Shown here: positions 1-11,614 of the stretch, one piece after another | Layout of the letters: every line of letters begins with the position of its first letter | Numbering within the stretch: position 1 is the first letter of the stretch | Assembly: GCA_903813345.2 (NCBI GenBank) | Contig: CAIIXF020000012.1 | Coordinates: 7,155,615-7,215,614 of the forward strand | Source: Owenia fusiformis | Taxonomy: Eukaryota; Annelida; Polychaeta; Sabellida; Oweniidae | Reading direction: 5' to 3' | Length of the DNA stretch: 60,000 nt | Notes under the pieces: model-generated | What the model was told of the DNA's origin: nothing | The model's input: the letters and a program-made list of their open reading frames with translations, nothing else | The model's database searches: none | Translations under genes and position numbers: made by a program

Positions 1-1165
1 CTACGACACAAAGCACCTTTTGAAGTAGGAAGCTCCTCCGCTGCCGTGCAATTTGAAAAGTGTGTTTTGATTTTGCTTTTATTTTTGAACACCAGACCAT
101 TTACAATGGCATCTGTTCAGACTGAATCTTATTCAGCATAGGCCCCGGGAACATGTATAAAATAGCGAGTCGACATCTGTATTACTACTTCTTCTTTCTT
201 CAAGATTCTGGTTGGGGATAACCACCTAAACCGCCTATGTTATTCAGTGTGTTGGATACATGCAAACCAGACCGTGATCAATTTTTTGTACGCGTTTATA
301 TATTTTTTATTTCTATTATGACTGCCTTGTACCAATGAGACAGCCACTTGCTTAACCGGCCCAATGTTTATGTGGGTAAATTTGACCAATCAATGACGGC
401 CCTGCAGCGTTAGCTCATTATTATACAAAACAAGTACACTCTTCATGAACAAATCTTGCCTAATTCATCATGAAAATACAAATATTTTATCAGATAAATA
501 TCAATCAGAGTTTAGTGATCGAAGGCATGGGCTTTCTAATTGAAAGCCCATGTCGAAGGTGATAGCTTTTTAGATCCAGGCTGAGATTCATCACTGAATC
601 AGATTGACGACTACATGGACTAAGTCTTAGTGCATTTTCATCACGAATTCAGTTTTACATCAACATTGAATCGCATGATTTAATTTACATTAATGACTGT
701 TTACATTCCAATACATTTATTAATTACTAATAATATAATGTATCTCCGTCTGAAGAAATACTCGATCAGATCATTGAATTCTAAGTCATAGACAGGTAGT
801 TTGCTTTGTTTATGCGGGTAAACCTGAAAACGTTTTGATTGGTCAATTAGCCTGAAGTCACACGTTGTGTCGACGCGATCTTGTCAATCAATATGGTTTT
901 GCAATACCACCTACAACGTAGGTATTATGGAAAACTCGAAACTTATCAGCAACGATTCATTAGATTGTACAAGGTGGTAATAATTCAAGATCAGACAATT
1001 AAAAAAATACCGACTTGGGCAAGGCTAATGAGATATCTGCACCGAGTATTTTCTCATAAGTGTCACAATATACTAGGGTAAAGATTTTTGGTGACATATA
1101 CACATTTTCTGCACATACAATCTGCAAAACCGTTAGCATCACAGTGCACTGAATGTCTGTTTTAG
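1..1165. other. 5' flank of MTO1, no gene recognised
   Basis: No coding exon is recognised here. A reading frame is open from the window edge to a stop at about 141, but nothing in it identifies a product. The stretch holds a small perfect hairpin (526-552) and otherwise AT-rich sequence. The MTO1 promoter and 5' UTR should lie at the right-hand end, but I see no clear TATA box or other core element. Confidence 0.5.
526..552. repeat. Perfect 11-bp stem hairpin flanked by direct repeats
   Basis: CATGGGCTTTC and GAAAGCCCATG are exact reverse complements separated by a 5-nt loop (TAATT). The copies of TCGAAGG at 519-525 and 553-559 directly flank the stem. This looks like a very small palindromic insertion with a target duplication, or a footprint of one. 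Confidence 0.6.
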
Positions 1166-4100
1166 ATGAACTGGTGCAAGAGACGAACATTTCTGAGAGT
1201 AATTCAACAGAGTCAGTTTCTTCTGAAGTCAAGATCCCTACATTCCGCAGCAAGTAAAATTTATGATGTCATTGTGGTTGGTGGAGGGCATGCTGGGACA
1301 GAGGCTGCCTGTGCTGCTGCTAGGATGGGAGCAAATACCCTCCTTCTCACTCACAAGCTAGAAACAATAGGTAAATACATTGAAATTTTAGATTTCAACT
1401 AAGCTGTAAACTTTTGACTCAATGTCACACTTTTGATGGGATATATGTTTCAACATATCTGGGCAATAATTTAGATGAAACACTCGGATCATAACAGTTT
1501 TTATGAGAATAAAAAATTGTTTAAGAACTAGATTTGTAAAAATGATATATATGTTTAATCATGAGCTTAAGCCCATGGTTTAATTAACATGAAGTTTTTA
1601 ATTAAAGCATTGTGTTGATTCCCAGGTTCAATGTTGTTAATACTGGTAAAAATAGTGCTAGGGAATAACTGAAAAACAATGTTGTTAAAACTGGTAACAG
1701 TGGTGCTAGGTTGCTAGGTAATAACTGAAAAACACCACTAAATAAACAAAAACAATCAAATATCAATACCTTATTCTATAGTTACTATGATATTTGTGGG
1801 TTGTAAAAATTAAACAGTATTTTTGGAACCAGTGATAAAAATCCAATCTTTGGCAAACTTCCACTTAACCAACAAATATTGCTTTTAAACCATGAGATAT
1901 GGTACTTTATTACATACTTAGTAGTGTTATAGGTAAATAAGATACAGGAATATAATTGATATGTGATGTAAGCAATGATATACATGTATATATCACCCGA
2001 TGATATCACCCACTCATCAGATCTATGACATCACAAATTCAGGGAGTAGATACTGAGCCAGCAGGGGACTTGGCTATTATTCCTCATAATCTACTAAGTA
2101 TAGAATAAATCAGTTATTAATTGCTCGATTTTTGATACAGAGTATATCCCTCGGTAAATATAATACATCAACCCTCTATCCCTACGGTCACTTGGGAAGA
2201 TATATTGTATTTCCCTCAGATATACCCTGTATCAAACACCTCCCATTAAGTAACCTCTATTTATCCTACACTTTGATGTCTCCGTATGTTTCAGGTGAAA
2301 TGTCATGCAATCCTTCATTTGGTGGTGTAGGTAAGGGTCATCTGATGAGAGAAGTCGATGCTCTTGATGGAGTTTGTGGACGAATATGTGGTAAGCTTTG
2401 CAAATATCTATCTCCTTATACTCTAACAATTACATAGCTGTACATCCCCAAAATGCAATCTGATTTTCGACGCCGTTTCGGTGCCAAATTTCGGTGCCGT
2501 TTCGGCACCAAATGGACTGACTAGTCTGGTAGCAAATTTTGGTGTCAAAAAGTTTCGGTGCCGGAACGGTGTCGAAACGGTGCCGGAACGGTGCCGAATT
2601 TGTTCGATGCCGAAACGGCGTCGAATTATATTGGCTGTGTAGGCTTGGGCATAGCTAAGATCTAGAATTAAACAAGGCAAAATTCTGAATGTGAGGCAAA
2701 ATTGAATATGTGAGGCAAATTCAAATAGGTGAGGCAAATTTAAATATGTGAGGCAAGTTTGAATATGTGAGGCAAATTCAAATAGGTGAGGCAAATTTAA
2801 ATATGTGAGGCAAAGGACGATTCTCAGTTTGGAGAACAGTCTCCTGGGCTAATAATTTTTTTCATGAAAAATATAGAAATATTACCCAATTTAAACTATA
2901 AATATTCAAAAGAGGACATTTAAATCTACAAGATGTAAAAATAACAAATTGGTCTGAAGCAGGGATAACGCTCAATTAGACCGATTCAATTAAATACAAG
3001 TCTCGATTTGGGGAAAGAAGTTCATAAGTGTACTGCGCTAATATTTTTTTGCGAAAAATCTAGAAATATTACCCCAAATTAAATTATGACTATTCAAAAG
3101 AGGACATTCAAATCTATATTATGTAAAAAAAATCAAATTTGTCCGAAGCAGGGATAATGCTCATTTAGATTGATGAACTTCGTTCTCCAAACCGAGAATC
3201 GTCCTTTGAATATGTGAGGCAAATTTGAATATGTGAGGCAAATTTAGATAGGGGAGGCAAATGTAAATATGTGAGGCAAATTTAAATAGGGGAGGCAAAT
3301 TTAAATAGGTGAGGCAAATTCAAAGAGGTGAGGCAAATTCAAATAGGTGAGGCGAACGTAAATAGGTGAGGCAAATTTAAATAGGGAAGGTAGCAGATGT
3401 TCTGTATACTTTTGTGTCCCAAGGAAATAAACTTACTGATAAAAAATGATGCCTTTAAAATGCCTTATTTTGTCCTAGAGTAAAACTATTAAGCCTTCTG
3501 TTTTCTCCTGATTTTTTAAGAACTCACTGATTTTCCAGTTTTTAACCCAAACAGAACCATTTTCTCCTGATTTTTCAATCCTGTTTTCTCTTTATTTGTT
3601 ATCTAGTAGACTATAAAAAACTAACTGGTACTAACTAATACTAAGTGGAAAAATAACTGGTACTAAGTGGAATAATAACTAAACCTAGTACTAAGTGGAA
3701 TAATGAATTGTATTTTAGATGTATCTGGGCTGCAGTATGTGATGCTAAACAAAAGTAAAGGACCTGCAGTTTGGGTGAGTTAACAAAAAATAACTTATAT
3801 ATAAGATGTTGAATAATGTACTTAAGTCATACATGAATGCATAGTGCATACAACCCAATCTACAGGGTGACACAAAAGAGTACAACCCTAAAGCTTAAAT
3901 TTTGGAAAATCTTCATGTACATTTGTAATTCATTTACTTTTGTAATTTAGAGAAGAAACATTTTGTGTCTACGCTTTCCCACATGTAAATTGAAATCTAC
4001 CCATTTTTATAGATTATGAGAGATTCACTTGCTATGTGGTAAATTTTTGAATGATTTGGTATTTCTTACATGAAGTCCTCTAAAAAATAATCGAGGATAT

Positions 4101-7100
4101 TGAGTCTCTACTTGTATTTGGCAAGTTTTTCTGAATTTTCACATTTAACTGCAGAAAAATATGCCACGTAAATATTTTGAAATAGTCTGAAACATCGACT
4201 CTATTTATAGTGATACAGTAGAGGGAAAGTCATTAACGTAAAAATTAATTGCATTGGCTTATCTTGGGGGAAAATATTGATGTCTGTTGTCCAAAAAAAC
4301 AAGTTCAACCAATATTCTGTTTGGGGATGAGTTGGTACTGTAGTGTTCACTTTCAACAATATAAAATTAGAATGTAAATCTTATAGGGCCCAAGAGCTCA
4401 GATAGATCGGAAGCTTTATAAGAAGTTCCTCCAGGCAGAAGTATTCAAGACAGACAATCTTACAATCAGAGCTGCCGGGGTGGAGGATTTAAAGATAGAT
4501 GGAGACACTAATCAGGCCACATGCGTTGGTGTTGTCTTATCAGGTTTGCACTTTTATTTCCCGTTTATTATACTTTTATCGCATTTTAGAAAATGTGCAC
4601 GCTTTGTTGGTATCGTCTTGTTTTCGGAACAGGCCTCTATTTCAGATTTTTTCCAGAATTGGTTGCTGAATCCTACTCTAACTTATTCAAAAAAAGGATT
4701 CTGTCCATAGCTCATTGTCAGACGTTCGCAAATGGATGTGGGGTTATTTTCTACTGGGTGACATTCGAAATATCATATTGATCAGTATTAAATCCATGAT
4801 ATCCAATACCCAACAAGAAAATAAGTGTTTTATAACTTGATATTAAATGATTGAGTTGTGATTTGAATATCACAAGATGATCAATGTAAAAGTAATCGGA
4901 ATTACATGTACATGAATGTAAATTGTATGTTTATAAACATATGAATATTTTTCATGATATTTAATGATATTGATTAGGATTAATATTTAATATATTTTAA
5001 TATGAACATTTTACACGTTTGTTAAAGTATAATTATTAAAGAATTGATTGAAAAAAATAAACCTTTCCAGAAAATGAAGTTTTTGAAAAAGAAAAAAGTT
5101 TCGAATAAAATATCAATTATATATATTTTTTTTTTTCTTTTTTTTTATAATAAATACTCTTTATTTCTTAAAATCATAGATACATTTTCATTGTTATTCA
5201 CGGCGTAATCGCCCTGAAAGGGCATTTCTACTGCCGCTTTAAGTGAATTTAAAATACAATATAATATAACATTTAGTCAAAGTCATTATTAGAGTAAGAA
5301 AAATATATAATTTAGATACTATCTGTTTTTCTACCTGTCTGTACCCCCGTTGGTGCCCTGAATTTGAATTGCTGTTATCGATTATTTAATGAAATTCAAA
5401 ACTGCCTTAAAGATTTTGGAATTGTTTTCATTTGTCAGATCTTTGTCGCCAAAAAGTAGGAAATTTGTCTTATTTTTTAATGTTTTGTATTTAGTAACAT
5501 CTAAGTTTAGTTCATGTTTAACCACCGCTAGCGCATTTGTTTCTCTCAGAGGGCAGGACAAGAGTTCATGCTGTGCTGTCTCTCGAGCTCCACAGTCACA
5601 ATATGGATCGTTAATGAAAGAGAAATTATGGTCAAAAAGATCGGATTTATGTTCATCCCGTCTATTTTGAAGATTATCCCAATTTAATATTTCAAGGGTT
5701 TTTTCTGTGCTTGCTCCTTGCATAACACCAGAACAAATAACAGCTGCCCTATAATGTAGCTTGTCTAACTGGGCTAGGCTGGTAGCTGGAGCAGCGTCAT
5801 AAATGATATCACAATAGTCCAGATGTGACAGGATAAAGGAAGAGTAAATTTTTTCCAGGTGTTTGGAATTTAATCTATGCTTAAGTGCCATAAGTGGATT
5901 TAATAATTTTTGAACTTTACCTTCTAGATATTCAATATGGGTTTTGAAGGTTAACTTTTCATCAAGAATTAGACCGAGGTGCTTATGATGTTTAATTTGA
6001 TCTATTGGAGTGTCGTTGAAAACAAACTTAGGATATGTTCTCTCAATTGGTCTATTTGTTTTAAAGATCAACTCGTGACTTTTTTGTGGTGCGAAAGTTA
6101 GTCCCCATTTCTGGGACCACATTTGGATATGAATTAAGTCTTCTTGAAGAACTTGGCTATCTGTTTGGTGATTTATTGGGTCAACCGGACAAAAAAGTGA
6201 CGTGTCATCCGCATAGATAAAACATTTAGAGTTAAGGTCGTCCGTTACGTCATTTAGATATAACAAAAAGAAAATCGGTCCCCATATTGAGCCTTGGGGG
6301 ACTCCAGAGTTGATTTGACCGACTTTACTTGACCTAGAAAATTCATCATTGATCTTAATTTTAATTGTTCTGTTTGTGAGGTAAGATTGAAAAAGGTCAA
6401 TTAGTGATTTTGGGATACCGTAGGATTTGATTTTCTGAAGAAGGAGTGCATGAGGGACTTTGTCGAAGGCTGATTGAATGTCCAAAAATATTGCTCGAAC
6501 ATCGAGACCATTTTCAAAATTTTGAAGAATGTAGTTTGTTATAGCAGTTAGTTGGAGTTGAGTGTTGTGTTCTTTAAGAAATCCAGATTGCATTTCATAA
6601 ATTAGGTTATTTGATGTCAAGTGGGTCATCGGTTTACACAATTCAATTATATCCTCTGGTGTTATTCACCAGGAAGAAATAGTATCATGGTATAAAATGA
6701 ATAATATAATATAATCAAAGAGTTGTCACTCCACTTAAAATCTTAAATTTAAACTTATACCAGGCACACACTTTACTTATTGCAGGGGTTAGCAGCAGGC
6801 AACAGGCGATTTTCACTGCCTGTTGTTTTTATGGACTTTTCAATTTTTCCATGTTAAATTTATGATTTCCATTAATTTTGCCTGTAGTTTTCATTTATTT
6901 AGCCTGTTGTGAGAAATTCAAGTGAAACCCCTGTTATTGTGATTTAACAATTAAGAATTATCTATATTTAAAGGTACTGATGAAATAGTTCACGGCAAGT
7001 CTGTTGTGTTGACTACTGGGACGTTTCTCCGTGGAAATATAACGATTGGTTTAGATGTGTTTCCTGCAGGACGTATGGGTGATGCGCCATCTGTTGGCCT

Positions 7101-9063
7101 CGCTAATACCCTAGATAAACTGGGATTTGTTCTGGGAAGGTTAAAGACAGGTATGTTTATTTTAGAATTGAGATATCTTGCAGAATTCTGTGTAAGTCAA
7201 AATATATCTTAAAATATTGCAAAATACAGTTATAGAAAAATCACAAAATCTTAAAAAGGCAAGAAAAAGCCAGGCATGTTTAGTTCACATGTGTGCCCTA
7301 AAAAGGCCATGAAAAGGCCAAATAAACTGTAAAATCATCTGTAATCCGGATGTGAGCTGATAGTGATTTAGGGTTCTTCAAAAATTGGCCAATACATTTT
7401 TATGTCAGGCACATATTGTTATAGTCTTCAACTTATTGTGGACAGTGTTTGGTGATTGGCAGTTGGTGGTCAGTGTATGTAACAAATGGCTAGTGGTGTA
7501 TTTTGCATGTTTATGCCTTGTATATAACTGCAGGTACACCACCAAGGTTAGATTCAAGGACTATAGATGTCTCTAGTCTCGATGCTGTGTATGGTGATAA
7601 ACCGCCAGTGCCTTTCTCCTCCATGAATGATGCAGTATGGATAAAGGTAAATGTTTTCAATGGGGACTTAGTTGTTAGAGTTAAATAAACTTGTATCATT
7701 TTTAGCTCACATGGGTGACCTGTTGTTTTGCCTCAGAAAATTCAAAATGGCTGTCAGAGTGTACTAGTGGCGAAGTTCACTGTCAGAGCAATTTTTCATG
7801 ACATAATCAGTGCTTGAACTAAGCGTCGGTCCGTCGGTCATGACTGACACTGATTCATAGAACGGACCAGCTGAGTTTAAAAACTGATGGTCAATTTGAC
7901 CGGCATGGACACCATATCTCAGATTACCACAACTTATGAATGTCCGGCACAAAAACGAAATAGCTTCTTTAAGTACAATTTGCTTACCTTGAATACAATG
8001 ATTCTGAATCATCAATTTGATGAAAAAGTTTTCGAAATTTCATTTTTAGTTTCCTCTCCGTTTTCGCTAAAGCGAGTAATTTAACATGATATAATTCGAA
8101 GATTTTGATTGGTCTAAAATCAGTTTCTCGAGGAAACAGCTAGGGTATGTGTCTCCAGGAATTTGATTGGCCGAAATACCGGAAGTATCAAAAATGCCCA
8201 AAATTTTTGATATTTTTAATTTTGCTCAAAAACGTGACAAAAACAACACTAAAACAGAAGAGGTCATCCCCAAAAAGAAGCAGCGGTATGACAAGGAATA
8301 CGAGGAACAAAAACGCAAGCGTAAATTCTGTCAGCATTGGCAAAAGACCCACGAATGGGTCTTGTACGATCAACAAAAAGAACTTATGTATTGTAAGATT
8401 TGCAGAGCCAAATGGGGTGCCGCTCAGGCGGCCCCGGGGTCTGCCCCAGTTGCAAAATTATACAAGAATACGGCAAAGGAGCATTAGTTATTGGGTCTAA
8501 CAATTTCAAATTGTCTGTTCTGAATTACCACAATTTATCCCAAGGCCATATAATTGCTATCAATGCAAATTTAAAATATATGTATGACCAGTTCAATTTT
8601 ATACGGACCAGTAACTTTTTGAAAAGTGCTGGTCATTTGACCAGCAAGTTTTTTTACGGACCACCTGATACATTAAAAGTGGCAGTCCGTATGACCAGCA
8701 GAATAATGGAGCTTAGCTCAAGCACTGGACATAATGTCATCAAAATCCCGGGAAATTTTTTTTGTTTATTAATTTTTTTTTTATTTTTTTTTTTGCTTTG
8801 CTTACTTGTTTAACTTGAAATTTCATAGACACAAGAGTAGATTTATGTGCAAAAGTCTGAATAGTTTGAATTACTTGTTAGCCATTTTCAATTGTTCTTA
8901 TTAAAAAGTGGGATATTTTACACTGTGTGTCTTATTTTATTTATTTGTAGCCTGAAGACCAGCTACCTTGCTATGTCACATGGACAAATCCTGAAATTGA
9001 TAAAATAATTTTGGATAATGCGCATCTGAATCGTCATGTTTTAGAAGAAAGCAATGGCCCAAG
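1166..9063 (+). CDS. MTO1: MTO1, mitochondrial tRNA uridine-34 modification enzyme, exons 1-7
   Basis: This is the 5' part of the MTO1/GidA (MnmG) gene. The family is an FAD enzyme that, with GTPBP3, installs the 5-taurinomethyl group (carboxymethylaminomethyl in bacteria) on wobble U34 of mitochondrial tRNAs. Coding exons are 1166-1370, 2295-2390, 3719-3774, 4387-4543, 6974-7150, 7534-7646 and 8951-9063. Each is bounded by GT/AG and the phases chain without conflict. Residues 1-30 are rich in Arg, Lys and Ser without acidic residues, as in a mitochondrial presequence. The FAD motif [12 protein letters not shown] follows at about 37-48, then [20 protein letters not shown] and TTGTFLRG. Exon 7 ends in phase 2 after ESNGP plus AG of the Arg codon, and the reading continues only at 48734. 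The ATG at 1166 was chosen because it begins the presequence-like segment. Confidence 0.96.
2466..2625. repeat. CpG-rich foldback element in MTO1 intron 2
   Basis: The left end TTCGACGCCGTTTCGG is mirrored at the right end by CCGAAACGGCGTCGAA. The interior repeats the words TTTCGGTGCC and GGAACGGTGCCG. It is far richer in CpG than its surroundings. It is probably a MITE-like foldback element; no clear target duplication is seen. Confidence 0.6.
2686..3392. repeat. 19-bp minisatellite (GTGAGGCAAATTTAAATAG), split by an insertion
   Basis: The first block (about 2686-2814) and second block (about 3205-3392) both consist of diverged 19-bp units built on GTGAGGCAAA. The array is interrupted by the foldback element at 2815-3204, which therefore inserted after the array formed. 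The reading frames across it are products of the repeat. Confidence 0.85.
2815..3204 (+). mobile_element. 390-bp foldback/MITE element, copy 1
   Basis: It begins GGACGATTCTCAGTTTGGAG and ends with the matching inverted sequence CTCCAAACCGAGAATCGTCC. The interior is two diverged direct repeats of about 195 bp, each containing GCTAATA and TATTCAAAAGAGGACATT. Two relatives are present at 10611-10900 and 30243-30637. No transposase is encoded, so it would be mobilised in trans. Confidence 0.8.
5113..6652 (-). mobile_element. 5'-truncated LINE with 10-bp target-site duplication
   Basis: TCAATTATAT occurs at 5113-5122 and again at 6643-6652, flanking the insert exactly. The left side inside the duplication is a T-rich tract (5123-5147), which is the poly(A) tail of an element on the - strand. 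The right side cuts into the reverse transcriptase reading frame. This is the classic result of target-primed reverse transcription with 5' truncation. It sits in MTO1 intron 4, antisense to the gene. Confidence 0.85.
5382..6641 (-). CDS. LINE ORF2 fragment: reverse transcriptase and C-terminal zinc finger (jockey/CR1-like)
   Basis: An open frame of 419 codons with no internal stop. Reverse transcriptase motifs appear in order: [11 protein letters not shown] (about 52-62, first catalytic Asp), SGVPQGS (112-118) and the catalytic YADD (143-146). The [14 protein letters not shown] segment is next, then a C-terminal CxCG...H...C finger near residue 345. The N-terminal endonuclease and the first reverse transcriptase motifs are missing, because the insertion is truncated at its 5' end. 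The first codon of the frame (6641) is a TTG created by the truncation point and not a real start. The intact frame suggests a fairly recent insertion. Jockey or CR1 clade is my best guess; a tree would be needed to assign it. Confidence 0.85.
   Translation of the reverse strand: MCKPMTHLTSNNLIYEMQSGFLKEHNTQLQLTAITNYILQNFENGLDVRAIFLDIQSAFDKVPHALLLQKIKSYGIPKSLIDLFQSYLTNRTIKIKINDEFSRSSKVGQINSGVPQGSIWGPIFFLLYLNDVTDDLNSKCFIYADDTSLFCPVDPINHQTDSQVLQEDLIHIQMWSQKWGLTFAPQKSHELIFKTNRPIERTYPKFVFNDTPIDQIKHHKHLGLILDEKLTFKTHIEYLEGKVQKLLNPLMALKHRLNSKHLEKIYSSFILSHLDYCDIIYDAAPATSLAQLDKLHYRAAVICSGVMQGASTEKTLEILNWDNLQNRRDEHKSDLFDHNFSFINDPYCDCGARETAQHELLSCPLRETNALAVVKHELNLDVTKYKTLKNKTNFLLFGDKDLTNENNSKIFKAVLNFIK
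7397..7521 (+). repeat. GTCACCACC element, copy 1, 12 bp upstream of MTO1 exon 6
   Basis: A diverged copy running from TTTTATGTCAGG through TAACAAATGG to TTTTGCATGTTTATGCCTTG. The end lies 12 bp before the exon 6 acceptor, so the intron's last bases are element-derived or directly adjacent to it. Confidence 0.7.
7808..8727 (+). mobile_element. hAT-type DNA transposon derivative with 8-bp target duplication
   Basis: The termini CAGTGCTTGAACTAAGC and GCTTAGCTCAAGCACTG form a terminal inverted repeat. GACATAAT at 7800-7807 and 8728-8735 is a perfect 8-bp target-site duplication. CAG-type ends with an 8-bp duplication are hAT hallmarks. At 920 bp it is an internally deleted, non-autonomous derivative that retains part of a zinc-finger coding region. 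It lies in MTO1 intron 6. Confidence 0.88.
8194..8570 (+). pseudogene. Remnant TTF-type zinc finger of a hAT transposase, frameshifted
   Basis: From the ATG at 8194 the frame gives a Lys-rich stretch, then [16 protein letters not shown] and [12 protein letters not shown], matching the N-terminal TTF-type finger found in hAT transposases and relatives. The frame stops at 8487. The expected continuation, [21 protein letters not shown], is in another frame, so a frameshift lies at about 8465-8490. No catalytic or dimerisation domain remains. It lies entirely inside the hAT element at 7808-8727. Confidence 0.65.
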
Positions 9064-9835
9064 GTAGGTGAAATTTTGAAAAATCTACAGGGTGACTCAA
9101 AGAACACCAAAACTTCCCAAAATTATGTCACACTGAATTTTCCTTGCAGAATTCACTGGTTTCATTTGCCAAATTCATTATTTCAACTTGAAAAACTGTA
9201 AGGAGTGTCCTGTACTATTTACGCATAAACCAAAACCATACTGGAATTTCTAGTTTGTTTCTATCAATAGGTACATGTAGATAACAAAGCAAATCATATA
9301 AAAATTAAAAATGGATTCAGAGGAACAACAATTATGATCTAAAAAATTTCTCAATGTAATTAAAGTAGTTATACCACTAAGTGCTTGGTGTTAATTGAGA
9401 GGTGTTTTTTATATATTTTTATTTGTTTAATTTCAATATTATTCTTGTTATCAAGCAATAATTATGGTAACTTATATAAGTAAAATTAATAACATGAAAA
9501 ATATGGCACTTTTTCTGAAGTCAAATGATGCGTAAGAGTAAGATATATTTCACTTTCTATGTTTTTTTAGTCTGAGTGATATAATAAATCATTTTTTTAA
9601 GTCTTTGGGTGATATAATAAATCATTTTAAAATGATTATAATAACAAAGTCGATAAACATTTTTTTAAATCATAATTTAAATCCTAGATGTGTTTTCCAG
9701 TACATAATATTGGGAGTTCAAATATGCTATTGCTTTGACTGAAGTTGAATTATGAAAATCTCGTTTATTTCACTCGTATCTTGTCTATGTTAAAACGATA
9801 ACTTTGTAAACATAGTATTATGGTTGATCACTAGA

Positions 9836-10445
9836 TTTGGTTGTAATTGATGTCATGGTTGACAATGGATTTTGATGACATCGATTTCTTTGTTAACAAT
9901 GGATTTGGTTGACATCGATGTCTTGGTTGATAATGGTTTTGGGTGACATCAATGTCTTTGTTAACAATGGATTTGGATGACATTGATGTCTTGGTTGACA
10001 ATGGATTTTGATGACATTGATGTCTTGGTTGACAATGGTTTTGGGTGACATTGATGTCTTTGTTGACAATGGATTTGGGTGACATTGATGTCTTGGTTGA
10101 CAATTGATTTGGGTGACATTGATGTCTTTGTTGACAATGGATTTGGGTGACATTGATGTCTTGGTTGACAATTGATTTGGGTGACATTGATGTCTTGGTT
10201 GACAATGGATTTGGGTGACATCAATGTCTTGGTTGACAATGGATTTGGGTGACATTGATGTCTTGGTTGACAATGGATTTGGGTGACATCAATGTCTTGG
10301 TTGACAATTGATTTGGGTGACATTGATGTCTTGGTTGACAATGGATTTGGGTGACATCAATGTCTTGGTTGACAATGGATTTGGGTGACATCAGTGTCTT
10401 GGTTGACAATGGATTTGGGTGACATCAATGTCTTGTTTGACCATA
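9836..10445. repeat. 34-bp minisatellite, about 18 copies
   Basis: Tandem units of GACAATGGATTTGGGTGACA followed by TTGATGTCTTGGTT. Units differ mainly by TTGATG versus TCAATG and GGTT versus TGTT. Several overlapping - strand reading frames here (MSPKSIVNQD and similar) are translations of the repeat and not genes. Confidence 0.95.
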
Positions 10446-10610
10446 GCATTGGTTGTCATTGATGTCTTTCAGTTTGGTTTAAAACTTATGTTCTTTTTAA
10501 CAATCTGTATTTAGTTAAAACATGTCAGAATATTCAATTGAATAATACCACAAGGTGTTTATAGATGGCATATTATATTGGATTCATAAAAGTATTCAAG
10601 AATATTTTAA

Positions 10611-10900
10611 CAAAGGACAAATCTCAGTTTGGAGAACAGTCTCCTGTGCTAATAATATTTTCAATGAAAAATATAAAAATATCACCCAAATTAAATTATG
10701 AATATTCAAAAGGGGACATTTACAAGATGTAAAAATATCAGATTTGTCCGAAGCAGTTGAATGTGCAGTAGACTGATTCAATAAAAGACAAGTCTCGATT
10801 TGGAGAAAGAAGTTCATCAGTGTACTGCGCTAATCATTTTTTTATGAAAAATATAGAAATATCACCCAAATTTAATTCTCCACACCGAGACTAGTCTTTT
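10611..10900 (+). mobile_element. 390-bp foldback family, copy 2, internally deleted
   Basis: Starts CAAAGGACAAATCTCAGTTT and ends near CACCGAGACTAGTC. It shares the interior words GCTAATAAT and TATTCAAAAGGGGACATTTA with copy 1, but most of the second internal half is missing. It is older and more diverged than the copies at 2815 and 30243. Confidence 0.75.
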
Positions 10901-11597
10901 TCTGACAAAAAAAACAAAACAATTCCATTACATATACAATTATTAGGAATAATAAGATATATTTTATATTGAGTCTATAGAAATTTTTATCCCTACTGAG
11001 AATTTTTTATCCCTATCTACATGTATAGAGCAATTCAAGTTTTGAATATTTTCCAAAGCCTGGTAGAAAAATGTCATGGTGATTTCTGTTTTGAAATGCA
11101 AAATAGAGAGAAAAAGACTGAAGTACATGTAACAAGTAAACAGATGTTTAATGAACACGTAAAATATTTAAAAATACTAGAAAATTATGCAATTTGTACA
11201 AACTTGGTATTTCAGGCATCGAGGCATCAATGCTGTTCTGCTCTGAACTTGATATTCCTGTGAAAGCTTTGCAAATGTGCTTGGTTAGATAAGTGGCTTT
11301 CTAATATCACTGTTGTTATTTGTATCACTGACTGATTACTGATCATGTATCAGGGGGGGGGTATTGAGGTTCAAGGGGCTTGTATGATAACTGATATTGC
11401 TCAGAATGATCTTAATGATTTGTCAAAATAGGAACCCAGACTTGTCAATATCTGAACAACTTTTCATTTTTTGCAATAATTTTTAGCAATTTTCATAAAT
11501 GTTTGGTGAAATTCTTAAAATGTCCACATTATTACCAATTTGAAACCCTGAATTTATGAAACCTAAGCCTCCCTCCATTCACAAATCATTATGCTCT

Positions 11598-11614
11598 GTG
11601 GGTTCGATTCCCAC
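11598..11614 (+). repeat. tRNA T-arm of a degraded SINE
   Basis: GTGGGTTCGATTCCCAC is a perfect 5-bp T-stem with a TTCGATT loop, i.e. a pol III B box. No matching acceptor stem or A box is recognisable, so this is not a tRNA gene. The opposite strand translates as PCGNRTHRA, a peptide typical of tRNA-derived SINEs. Sequence to about 11770 may be SINE body. Confidence 0.55.

Noticed and set aside
1-141. Open frame from the window edge
   Set aside because: 46 codons with no start, motif or splice context inside the window; could be chance.
5389-5670. 93-aa + strand frame
   Set aside because: Antisense shadow of the LINE reverse transcriptase frame.
3862-9110. Possible mariner with ends TACAGGGTGAC at 3863 and 9089
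   Set aside because: Both ends are in the same direct orientation and too far apart with exons between; they are two unrelated single ends.
9831-10409. Overlapping 62-126 aa - strand frames (MSTKTSMSPKSIVNQD...)
   Set aside because: They are translations of the 34-bp minisatellite in shifted registers; no unique sequence or domain.
9836-10445. Regularly spaced repeats resembling a CRISPR array
   Set aside because: The repeats are contiguous with no unique spacers and the DNA is eukaryotic; the other minisatellites fail for the same reason.
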